A model generated the notes under the pieces. That model saw only the letters and a program-made list of their open reading frames with translations, did not search any database and had not been told where the DNA came from. This document shows, in pieces, positions 19,319 to 27,546 of a DNA stretch of 64,000 nt. Each line of letters opens with the position of its first letter. The first letter of the stretch is position 1. The translations under genes and the position numbers were made by a program. This DNA comes from Rhizomicrobium palustre (GTDB lineage Bacteria; Pseudomonadota; Alphaproteobacteria; Micropepsales; Micropepsaceae). The stretch spans positions 1,860,139-1,924,138 of the forward strand of contig NZ_JAASRM010000001.1 of NCBI RefSeq assembly GCF_011761565.1. Reading direction: 5' to 3'.

Positions 19319-21097
19319 ATGAGTACCGCAACCGCCGGGGCCCTACATGGCCCCGTCTTCAACACGACGGACTGGATCGTCGTCGCCGTTTTCATCGCCG
19401 TGATGCTCGCCGTCATCGTCGCGTCGATGTCCAAGAAAGCCAATTCCGGCAAGGACTACTTCCTGTCGGGCCGTGATTCCGGCTGGCTGCAGATCGGCTC
19501 GTCGATCTTCTCCTCCAATATCGGCTCCGAGCATCTCGTCGGACTCGCCGGTGCGGGCTTTGCCACCGGCATGGCCATGGCGCATTGGGAAATGCAGGCC
19601 TGGATCATCCTGTGCTTGGGCTGGGTCTTCGTGCCGCTTTATGATCGCATGAAGGTCTTCACCATGCCGGAGTTCCTCGAGCTGCGCTTCTCGCGCGGGT
19701 CGCGGAATGTGCTCTCGCTGCTCACCATCGCCAGCCTGGTGCTGACCAAGATCGCCGCCACCATCTATGCCGGTGACGTCGTGGTACGCACCCTTCTCGG
19801 TATCGAGAGCGTCAACCTCTTCGGTTTCCAGGTCGACGTCTTCTGGGTCATCGCGCTGGGTCTCGCCTTTACCACGGGCCTCTACACCGTGCTCGGCGGG
19901 TTGCGCGTGATCATGTACACCTCGGTGCTGCAAGCCCCGGTCCTGATCTTCGGCTCGCTTTGCATTCTCTGGACCGGCCTGCATGTGCTCGGCCATGGCG
20001 ATCTCATCGCCGGCTGGAACGCGACGGTGCATGCCGCAGGCAAGAACATCCACCTCATCCGTTCCTTCCATGATCCGGAATGGAGCTGGGCGGCCGTGCT
20101 TCCTGCCTCCATGATCATCGGCTTCTGGTACTGGTGTACTGACCAATACATCGTGCAGCGCGTGCTTGCGGGCCGCGATCAGAAGCAGTCCCGCCGCGGC
20201 ACCATCTTGGCCGCCTATTTCAAGCTCACGCCGGTCTTCATCTTCCTGGTGCCGGGCATGATCGCTTATGCGCTCACCCAGACCCCGGGTTCGGGCTTCA
20301 CCACCTCCGGTGACGCGGCCTATACCTCGATGGTGGCGCAGATCCTGCCGCATGGTCTTCGTGGCATGGTCGCTTGCGCGATGATCGTGGCGTTGATGGC
20401 TTCGCTGGGCTCCAAGTTCAACGCCTCGGCCACGCTCTTCACCATGGACTTCTTCCGCGAGTGGTACCCCAACGCTAGCGGCAAGACCGAAGTGCTGGTG
20501 GGCCGTATCGCCACCGCGGTGATCGTCGCCATCGGCATCTGCTGGGTGCTGGTGATCAAGGCGCTGTCCTCCAACCTCTACACCTATCTGCAGAGCGTGC
20601 AGAGCTACCTCTCGCCGGCCATCGTGGTGCTGTTTGCGCTGGGCGTGTTCTGGAAGCGCGCCAATGCCAAGGGTGCGTTGGTCGCCTTTGTCTTCGGTGT
20701 AGTGGCTGGCTTTGCCCGCCTCGCGGCCGACATCTATATGCGCGCCTATGAGCCGGTGGTGAAAAGCCTGAAAGAGAAACTCTTCGAGGGCAGCATCACC
20801 CAGGCTGCTTATGATGCCGCCATCGCGCCGATCCAGGCGCAGAACGGCCTCATCTTCACCATCTGGCACATCAACTGGCTCTATTACTGTCAGATCCTGT
20901 TCGTGATCACGGCAGCGATCATGGTGACGGTCAGCCTTCTCACCAAGGCGCCGGACCCGAAGACGGTCCGCTTCACCTGGTATGGCGCCACGCCGGAAGA
21001 AAAAGCGGCGACCCGCGCCAGCTGGGGCACAATCGACGTGGTGCTCTCCGTTGTGGCGGTGCTGTTCGTGATCGCCTTCTACATCACCTTCTTCTGA
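19319..21097 (+). CDS. SSS-family sodium/sugar symporter, probable arabinose uptake
   Basis: Predicted 592-residue membrane protein of the sodium:solute symporter family with about 14 hydrophobic helices. Early motifs KDYFLSGRDSGWLQIGSSIF and SSNIGSEHLVGLAGAGFATG mark the sodium-sugar branch (SglT-like), and FWYWCTDQYIVQRVLAGRD is a typical sugar-site region. A GAGGGGA ribosome site precedes ATG 19319. It is 45 nt after araD and is followed by a strong terminator, so it closes the arabinose operon. L-arabinose is the natural guess as substrate; related proteins also carry glucose or galactose. Confidence 0.88.
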   Translation: MSTATAGALHGPVFNTTDWIVVAVFIAVMLAVIVASMSKKANSGKDYFLSGRDSGWLQIGSSIFSSNIGSEHLVGLAGAGFATGMAMAHWEMQAWIILCLGWVFVPLYDRMKVFTMPEFLELRFSRGSRNVLSLLTIASLVLTKIAATIYAGDVVVRTLLGIESVNLFGFQVDVFWVIALGLAFTTGLYTVLGGLRVIMYTSVLQAPVLIFGSLCILWTGLHVLGHGDLIAGWNATVHAAGKNIHLIRSFHDPEWSWAAVLPASMIIGFWYWCTDQYIVQRVLAGRDQKQSRRGTILAAYFKLTPVFIFLVPGMIAYALTQTPGSGFTTSGDAAYTSMVAQILPHGLRGMVACAMIVALMASLGSKFNASATLFTMDFFREWYPNASGKTEVLVGRIATAVIVAIGICWVLVIKALSSNLYTYLQSVQSYLSPAIVVLFALGVFWKRANAKGALVAFVFGVVAGFARLAADIYMRAYEPVVKSLKEKLFEGSITQAAYDAAIAPIQAQNGLIFTIWHINWLYYCQILFVITAAIMVTVSLLTKAPDPKTVRFTWYGATPEEKAATRASWGTIDVVLSVVAVLFVIAFYITFF

Positions 21098-21121
21098 GGC
21101 CCGCCAGCTTCAGGGAAGTGG

Positions 21122-21159
21122 AAACGCCCCGGCTCAACACCGGGGCGTTTTTATTTTTT
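21122..21159 (+). terminator. rho-independent terminator of the arabinose operon
   Basis: A 10-bp perfect stem AACGCCCCGG (21123-21132) / CCGGGGCGTT (21140-21149) with a 7-nt loop, followed by a T-rich run TTTATTTTTT. The T-run overlaps the stop codon of the convergent 5-oxoprolinase gene at 21151, so the two genes share this boundary. Confidence 0.9.
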
Positions 21160-24100
21160 GCCGTAGCCACCGCCGCCGGGCGTAGCGATGGTGATGGTGT
21201 CGCCCGCATTCAGCGCGATTTCTGCGACGCCGCCAATTTCTTCGCGGGTTCCATCCACCCGCGTGATCCATTGCTGGCCCGGCGCGCCATCACTGCCGCC
21301 ATTAAGGCCAAACGGTCCGCGTGTACGTCGTGACGATACCAAGGTCGCGATCGCGGGTGTCAGGGCGCGCATGCCGCGCAACACACCATCGCCGCCTTGA
21401 AAAGCCCCGTCCCCGCCTGAGCCGCGCCGGACCCCGAACTGTTCCAGCCGCAAAGGATAACGCGTCTCCAGAATTTCAGGATCGGTGATGCGGGTATTGG
21501 TCATTTGGGTATGGACAGCAGAGGCGCCATGAAATCCCGGCCCCGCGCCTGCACCGCCGCAGATGGTTTCATAATATTGATAGGCGTCGTTGCCGATCAG
21601 GAAGTTGTTCATGGTCGCTTGCGAGGAAGCCATGGTGGCGAGCGCGCCGAACAGCGCGTTGCATACCGCTTGGCTGACTTCCGTATTGCCAGCCACCACC
21701 GCGCGGCCAGGGCGCGGCGCAAGGAAACTTCCTCCCGGGATGATCAGCTTCAAGGGCTTCAAACAGCCTTCATTCAGCGGCAGCTCGTCGCCGACCAGAC
21801 TGCGGAAGACGAACAACACCACCGCGCGGGTCACGGCGGGCGGGGCGTTGAAATTGCCCTCACGCTCCGGCCCCGTGCCGGAAAAATCGATCACCGCCTC
21901 GCGCGCGGCATGATCCACGCACACCGAAACGCATAACGGCGCACCGTCATCCATCACATAGTGAAACGCGCCATCCGACAGCCGCGCAATCGTGCGCCGC
22001 ACGCATTCCTCGGCATTGGCCATGACATGGCCGGTATAAGCTTGCGTTGCCTCCCAGCCATAGCGCGCCACTAGCGTTTTCATCTCGGCAATACCGGCCT
22101 GGTTCGCGGCGATTTGCGCGCGGATATCCGCGACATTGGCATCGGCATTGCGGGCAGGGTAGGGCGCATCGGCGAGCAGAGCGCGGAAGGCTTCCTCGCG
22201 GAAGACACCATCACGGCAGAGAAGAAAATCATCGATCACCACGCCTTCTTCTTCCAAACGCTTGGCGTTGGGTGGGGTCGAGCCAGGAGTCGCGCCGCCA
22301 ATATCGGAATGATGGCCGCGATTACCGACGAAGAATCGCAACACCATGCCGCTCTCGTCAAACACCGGTGCGATCACGGTGATGTCGGGCAGATGCGTGC
22401 CGCCATTATAGGGGTTGTTCAGCGTGAACATGTCCCCCGGGCGAATATCGCTGCCGCGCTTGGCCAAAATGCTGCGCACGCTCTCGCTCATGGCGCCCAG
22501 ATGCACCGGCACATGCGGGGCGTTGGCGATGAGATTGCCGCTGGCGTCAAACACGGCGCAGGAAAAATCCAGCCGCTCGCGAATGTTCACGGAGGTGGCG
22601 GTGTTCTTTAGCACCACGCCCATGCGCTCCGCCGCCGCCATGAAAAGATTGTTGAACAGCTCCAGCAGCATGGGGTCGGCTTTCTCTGCCGCTGCAACGG
22701 TCGTGTTCCGCCGTGGCACCATACGGGTCAGCACCAGCTCGCCGCCGCGCTGCATCTCGGCGCGCCAGCCGGGCTCCACCATGGTGGTCGCGATCTCTTC
22801 GCTGATCAGGGCTGGGCCATCGATTTTGTCGCCAGCTCCCAAATGCGCGCGGGCATAAACCGGCGCCATCACGCTTTCGCCGCCGCACCACAGCGCGACA
22901 CGCTCCAGCGCTGTTGGCACACCAGTCCCTGCCGCAGCGTTCGGTAGTTTCGGCCGCTCGCCCTTCTTCACGATTTCGCAGGTCACCGATTCCAGCACGA
23001 TTGCGCGTTCCGGGGCTGCAAAGCCAAAGCGGCGGCGATGCGCATCTTCGAAGCTTGCGCGCATGGCTGTTTCGTCGGCGAATGCTACCGGCAACGCAGT
23101 TTCCGTGCCCTGATAGCGCAGGTTGGTGGTGGCGATGCGCTGTCCGCCAACCAGCTTCTGTTCAAGCTCGGCGGCCATCGTATCCAGCAGCGCCTTCGCC
23201 GCTTCAATCGCGCCTACATCCAGCAGTCGATCCACCGCTTGACGCGCCACCAGGCCTTCATCGGCCATGCCCATGCCAAAGGCCGAAAGAACGCCCGCGA
23301 AGGGATGGATCAACACGCTGCTCATGCCCAATTCGTCGGCCACAAGGCAAGCATGCTGCCCGCCCGCGCCACCAAAGCACTGCAAGGTGAATTCCGCCGG
23401 ATCATGCCCCTTCTCCAGCGAGATTTGCTTGATTGCCTGGGCCATATTGGAAACAGCAATGGCCAAAAAGTCTTCTGCAAGCGCGCGCGGATCGCGGCGC
23501 ACGCCGGTTGCCGCCAAAATCTCTTCCGCTAACGCCGCGAATTTCTCTGCCACCACTGCTGCATCGAGCGGTTGGTCGCCATGCGGCCCGAAAATCGTGG
23601 GGAACCGTTCGGGGCGAATTTTTCCACACATCACATTGGCATCGGTAATGGTGAGCGGCCCGCCCCGGCGATAACAGGCAGGTCCAGGGTCTGCGCCCGC
23701 GCTATCCGGCCCGACCGAAAGCCTTGCACCATCGAAATGCAGAATGGAGCCGCCGCCAGCCGCCACCGTGTTGATCGCCATCATGGGTACGCGCAAATCC
23801 ACGCCCGCCACTTGGGTGTCGAAGACGCGTTCGAACTCTCCAGCATAAAGCGAAACATCGGTAGAGGTCCCGCCCATATCAAAGCCGATCACCTTCGCGA
23901 TGCCTGCAGCCTCCGCGGTGCGGGCTGCGCCTACAATCCCGCCCGCAGGCCCCGAAAGGATTGCGTCCTTGCCTTGAAACAATGCCGCGTCCGCGAGCCC
24001 GCCGCTCGATTGCATGAAGGCGAGCGGTGCGCCGCCCAGTGCGGAAGATACCTTATCAACATAGCGGCGCAGCACCGGCGAAAGATAAGCGTCCGCCACC

Positions 24101-24741
24101 GTGGTTGCGGCGCGGGCTACGAGGCCTAAGAGTGGACTCACCGTATGGCTCAAAGAGACTTGGCTAAATCCCGTTTCGCGCGCCAATGCAGCCAAACGCA
24201 GTTCCATTTCCGGAAAGGCCCAGGCGTGGATCAGCGCGATCGCGACTGCGTCAAGACCTTCGCGCCGCCGCCGCACAAACATCGCGCGCGCCGCCTCTTC
24301 GTCGAGCGCCGCTAATACGCTGCCATCCGCCGCGATACGGGCCTGCACTTCTTCCACTGCCTCATAAAGCGGCGCAGGCTTCTTGATTTCCAGATCGAAT
24401 AATTTAGGCCGTGCCTGCGGGCCGATCTCCAAGACATCTCCGAAGCCTCTATTGATCACAAACAAGGTCCGCGCGCCTTTGCGTTCCAACAACGCGTTGG
24501 TGGCGACCGTCGTGCCCATGCGCACGCTGTGCAGAGCTTCGCGCGGTGGTGTCGCGCTTTCCGGCAGGCCCATCAGCGTGGCAATGCCTGCAACCGCAGC
24601 GTCGCTATAACGCTCTGGACATTGGCTGAGCATCTTCACGACCGTAAAATGCCCATCAGGCCCGCGCCCCACCACATCGGTGAAGGTGCCGCCGCGATCA
24701 ATCCAGAATTGCCACGTGTTTTGCATCTGGGAAACTTGCAT
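21151..24741 (-). CDS. 5-oxoprolinase, ATP-hydrolysing (hydantoinase A/B fusion)
   Basis: Predicted 1196-residue fusion protein. The N-terminal part (about 1-690) is the HyuA/oxoprolinase ATPase half, beginning WQFWIDRGGTFTDVVGRGPDG and with GFDMGGTSTDVSLY; the C-terminal part (about 700-1190) is the HyuB half, with NIRERLDFSCAVFD, NNPYNGGTHLPDITV and GNRGHHSDIGG. A full-length fusion of this size is typical of eukaryotic-type 5-oxoprolinase, which opens 5-oxoproline to glutamate at the cost of ATP. I used ATG 24741; ATG 24726 is also possible and TTG 24762 less so. It is divergent, with a 59-bp gap, from DUF969-DUF979-DUF2891 genes, a context known to go with pyroglutamate metabolism. N-methylhydantoinase or acetophenone carboxylase are less likely because those are split genes. 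Confidence 0.88.
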   Translation of the reverse strand: MQVSQMQNTWQFWIDRGGTFTDVVGRGPDGHFTVVKMLSQCPERYSDAAVAGIATLMGLPESATPPREALHSVRMGTTVATNALLERKGARTLFVINRGFGDVLEIGPQARPKLFDLEIKKPAPLYEAVEEVQARIAADGSVLAALDEEAARAMFVRRRREGLDAVAIALIHAWAFPEMELRLAALARETGFSQVSLSHTVSPLLGLVARAATTVADAYLSPVLRRYVDKVSSALGGAPLAFMQSSGGLADAALFQGKDAILSGPAGGIVGAARTAEAAGIAKVIGFDMGGTSTDVSLYAGEFERVFDTQVAGVDLRVPMMAINTVAAGGGSILHFDGARLSVGPDSAGADPGPACYRRGGPLTITDANVMCGKIRPERFPTIFGPHGDQPLDAAVVAEKFAALAEEILAATGVRRDPRALAEDFLAIAVSNMAQAIKQISLEKGHDPAEFTLQCFGGAGGQHACLVADELGMSSVLIHPFAGVLSAFGMGMADEGLVARQAVDRLLDVGAIEAAKALLDTMAAELEQKLVGGQRIATTNLRYQGTETALPVAFADETAMRASFEDAHRRRFGFAAPERAIVLESVTCEIVKKGERPKLPNAAAGTGVPTALERVALWCGGESVMAPVYARAHLGAGDKIDGPALISEEIATTMVEPGWRAEMQRGGELVLTRMVPRRNTTVAAAEKADPMLLELFNNLFMAAAERMGVVLKNTATSVNIRERLDFSCAVFDASGNLIANAPHVPVHLGAMSESVRSILAKRGSDIRPGDMFTLNNPYNGGTHLPDITVIAPVFDESGMVLRFFVGNRGHHSDIGGATPGSTPPNAKRLEEEGVVIDDFLLCRDGVFREEAFRALLADAPYPARNADANVADIRAQIAANQAGIAEMKTLVARYGWEATQAYTGHVMANAEECVRRTIARLSDGAFHYVMDDGAPLCVSVCVDHAAREAVIDFSGTGPEREGNFNAPPAVTRAVVLFVFRSLVGDELPLNEGCLKPLKLIIPGGSFLAPRPGRAVVAGNTEVSQAVCNALFGALATMASSQATMNNFLIGNDAYQYYETICGGAGAGPGFHGASAVHTQMTNTRITDPEILETRYPLRLEQFGVRRGSGGDGAFQGGDGVLRGMRALTPAIATLVSSRRTRGPFGLNGGSDGAPGQQWITRVDGTREEIGGVAEIALNAGDTITIATPGGGGYGKK

Positions 24742-24800
24742 AACTGGGCCTGATCCCGTCAACTCACCTTAGCGGCAAGAGGGCGCGGCAAGGGGGCTTC

Positions 24801-25460
24801 ATGATCGTTCTGTCGGGCATCGGGGTGGTTATTTTAGGCTTTGCCTTGCGCCTCAATCCGCTCGTTGTTGTGGCGGCGGCCGCCATTGTCACCGGGCTTT
24901 GCGCTGGCATGGACCCCGTGGTGGTGATCTCCGCCCTGGGCAAGGCATTCGTGGATAACCGCTTCATGGCGGTGGCGTGGCTGGTGTTGCCGGTGATCGG
25001 GCTTCTGGAACGCGCCGGATTGCGCGAACGCGCGAAGACCTTGATCTCGCGAATGAAGGGTGCCACGGCCGGGCGCGTATTGATGGGGTATTTCGTTATT
25101 CGCCAGTTCACTGCGACGCTGGGCCTGACCGCGCTCGGTGGGCATGTGCCGATGGTGCGCCCCTTGATCGCGCCTATGGCTGAGGCCGCCGCTGAACGTC
25201 AAACCACGCTAACGCCGGAAAAGCGCGAGATGGTGCGGGCCAATGCGGCGGCGGCTGACAACATCGCGCTGTTTTTTGGCGAGGATGTTTTCATCGCTAT
25301 TGGCTCCATTCTTTTGATCTGCGGCTTCCTTGCACAAAACGGGGTCAATGCCGCTCCCTTAGATATCGCGCTCTGGGCTATCCCTACAGCCTTGCTCGCG
25401 CTGGTGATCCATCTTGCACGGCTCTGGCGTTTTGATCGCCGGCTTGGAGCCAAGAAATGA
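24801..25460 (+). CDS. DUF969 family membrane protein (putative 5-oxoproline permease subunit)
   Basis: Predicted 219-residue integral membrane protein with about five hydrophobic segments. The family-like region WLVLPVIGLLERAGLRERAKTLI and the GRVLMGYFVIRQ and NAAAADNIALFFGEDVFIA segments match what I know of DUF969. An AGGGGG ribosome site precedes ATG 24801. It overlaps the next gene by 4 nt and shares a short divergent promoter region with the 5-oxoprolinase, so it probably forms a two-part transporter with the DUF979 protein. Transport of 5-oxoproline is inferred from neighbours. Confidence 0.85.
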   Translation: MIVLSGIGVVILGFALRLNPLVVVAAAAIVTGLCAGMDPVVVISALGKAFVDNRFMAVAWLVLPVIGLLERAGLRERAKTLISRMKGATAGRVLMGYFVIRQFTATLGLTALGGHVPMVRPLIAPMAEAAAERQTTLTPEKREMVRANAAAADNIALFFGEDVFIAIGSILLICGFLAQNGVNAAPLDIALWAIPTALLALVIHLARLWRFDRRLGAKK

Positions 25461-26407
25461 TTGGGCTTGAAACTATCTATGTTCTTGCTGGCGGCATGTT
25501 TGCGGCTTTCGCCTTCAGTCATGCCGTGGACCGCGCCAACCCCGCCCGCTGGCGCTCAACGCTGTTCTGGGGTGTTTTCGCAACGCTCTTGATTTTGGGC
25601 TCCTATCTTCCGCATTTCGTTTCCGGAGTGATGGTCCTGGTGCTGGTCGGGCTCGCCTGGATCGGCCTAAAACCTGGCCCCGATGCAACCACGGATGAGC
25701 AAACGCGCAAAAAATCCGCCGCCCGCCTCGGCAATGCGCTTTTCATTGCAGCGCTTGCCATACCGGTGGTGACGCTCGCAGGTACGCTGGCATTTCCGCA
25801 TTTCAAGTCTCTGGTGGATGCCAAGCATGTCACGCTGATCGCCTTGGCACTGGGGGCGACGGTCGGTCTGTTGCTGGCTATGAGTCTCACCCGCGCGCCA
25901 CTCTCCGCCGCGGCTGCAGAGGGACGCCGTCTGGTCGATTCTATTGGCTGGGCCACGGTGCTGCCGCAAATGCTCGCCGCGCTGGGCGGCATGTTTGCAG
26001 CCGCAGGCGTGGGCGCTATTATCGCCAAGCTCACCAGTGCCGCCATTCCCATGTCGGACGCGCATGTGGCGCAAACGATCACGGTGGTGGTCTATACTTG
26101 CGGCATGGCGCTTTTCACTATGATCATGGGCAACGCTTTCGCGGCTTTTCCGGTGATGACAGCGGGGATCGGTCTGCCGCTGATCGTGGGAAAATTCGGC
26201 GGCGACCCGGTGGTGATGAGCGCGCTTGGCATGCTTTCGGGCTTCTGTGGCACACTGATGACCCCCATGGCCGCCAATTTCAATATTGTGCCGGCGGCAG
26301 TGTTGGAGCTAAAGGATCGCAATGCCGTGATTAAAGTGCAAATTCCCACGGCACTCTTGCTTCTTTTCGCCAACACAGTGCTTATGAGCATCTTCGTGTA
26401 CCGGTGA
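25457..26407 (+). CDS. DUF979 family membrane protein (partner of DUF969)
   Basis: Predicted 316-residue polytopic membrane protein with about eight or nine hydrophobic segments. The pattern ETIYVLAGGMFAAFA at the start, and GNAFAAFPVMTAGIGLPL and SGFCGTLMTPMAANFNIVPAAVLEL near the end, is characteristic of DUF979. Its start overlaps the DUF969 stop by 4 nt (ATGA), indicating stoichiometric production of the two proteins. It is followed after 6 nt by the DUF2891 gene. Confidence 0.85.
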   Translation: MIGLETIYVLAGGMFAAFAFSHAVDRANPARWRSTLFWGVFATLLILGSYLPHFVSGVMVLVLVGLAWIGLKPGPDATTDEQTRKKSAARLGNALFIAALAIPVVTLAGTLAFPHFKSLVDAKHVTLIALALGATVGLLLAMSLTRAPLSAAAAEGRRLVDSIGWATVLPQMLAALGGMFAAAGVGAIIAKLTSAAIPMSDAHVAQTITVVVYTCGMALFTMIMGNAFAAFPVMTAGIGLPLIVGKFGGDPVVMSALGMLSGFCGTLMTPMAANFNIVPAAVLELKDRNAVIKVQIPTALLLLFANTVLMSIFVYR

Positions 26408-26413
26408 GACGCC

Positions 26414-27406
26414 ATGCTGCAACTCAATTCCGATATCGCTGAACGCTTTGCCTTGATCGCGCTGGGCCATGTCACCCGCGAATATCCCAGCAAGCTCGAT
26501 CATATGATGTATAGCGCGAGCGATGCGCGGACGCCGCGCGATCTGCATCCCATCTTCTTCGGCAGTTTTGATTGGCATAGCTGTGTGCATGGCTATTGGA
26601 TGCTGGCGCGCCTTGCCCGGCTCTATCCTGACATGGGTCCCGCCTCTGCCATCGCGGCGCGTTTTGAGGAAAGCTTCACGCCCGAAGCGATTGACGCAGA
26701 GCTTTCTTATCTCGAACAGCCTTCGTCACGCAGCTTCGAACGGCCGTATGGCTGGGCGTGGGCTTTGATGCTCGCCGCCGAATTACGCTTATGGAATCCC
26801 ACACTGGCGGAAGCTTTTGACGGTATCGAACAGAATATCGTTTTGCGCTTTCACGCCTATCTGCCGATGCTGACCTATGCCGTGCGCACGGGCGTGCATT
26901 CCTCCACGGCCTTCGCGTTGATTTTGGCGAGCGAATATGCGGCGGTGGCAAAGGACACCTCGCTGCGCGATCTGTTATCCACGCGCGCCCGTCATTGGTA
27001 TGGCAATGACCGTGCCGCTCAAGCCTGGGAACCGGGCGGCGATGAATTCCTTTCGCCCACGCTTTGCGAAGCCGAAGCCATGCGCCGCCTTCTGCCGCGC
27101 GCGGAATTTCTTAGCTGGTTCGATGCTTTTCTGCCGGAATTGGCGCGTGGTAAACCTGAAACGCTTTTCATTCCAGCCCATGTCAGTGATCGCAGCGATG
27201 GCAAGACGGCGCATCTCGATGGCGTCAATCTCAGCCGCGCCTGGTGCATGCGTGCGCTGGCCAGCTCGCTTCCTGATAAGGGGTGTCGCGATCTTTTGCG
27301 CCGGGCTGCCGAAGCTCATGTCCAAGCCGCTATGCCCCATGTCGCGGGGGATTATATGGGTGAACATTGGCTGGCGAGTTTCGCCACTCTGGCATTGACC
27401 ACCTGA
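26414..27406 (+). CDS. DUF2891 family protein
   Basis: Predicted 330-residue soluble protein with no signal peptide. It reads as an alpha-helical, aromatic-rich fold with conserved-looking segments FFGSFDWHSCVHGYWML, RPYGWAWALMLAAEL, GVHSSTAFALILA, DEFLSPTLCEAEAM and GDYMGEHWLASFATLAL, which fit DUF2891. The biochemical role is unknown; the toroidal-looking helical pattern and several His/Trp/Asp clusters suggest an enzyme. Being the last gene of the DUF969-DUF979 operon, it probably takes part in 5-oxoproline or pyroglutamyl compound metabolism. Confidence 0.82.
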   Translation: MLQLNSDIAERFALIALGHVTREYPSKLDHMMYSASDARTPRDLHPIFFGSFDWHSCVHGYWMLARLARLYPDMGPASAIAARFEESFTPEAIDAELSYLEQPSSRSFERPYGWAWALMLAAELRLWNPTLAEAFDGIEQNIVLRFHAYLPMLTYAVRTGVHSSTAFALILASEYAAVAKDTSLRDLLSTRARHWYGNDRAAQAWEPGGDEFLSPTLCEAEAMRRLLPRAEFLSWFDAFLPELARGKPETLFIPAHVSDRSDGKTAHLDGVNLSRAWCMRALASSLPDKGCRDLLRRAAEAHVQAAMPHVAGDYMGEHWLASFATLALTT

Positions 27407-27546
27407 ACTGCATAAGAGAACGGCGCTGCCGCCTAGTTTTTGCGCAAGTTTTAGCGATGCGCATTTCGCGGAACACTGCCTATTGCCAAGCCTTTAGCGC
27501 GATGGAACAGTCCTAAGCGGGCATTCGGGCGGGCAAATTTCCACAG

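Noticed and set aside
19343..20869. 508-codon frame opposite the arabinose-locus symporter
   Set aside because: Charged, His/Asp/Glu-rich reverse reading of membrane-helix codons; not a gene.
27412..27445. Small GGCG/CGCC hairpin with TTTTT after DUF2891
   Set aside because: Only a 4-bp stem; too weak to call a terminator.
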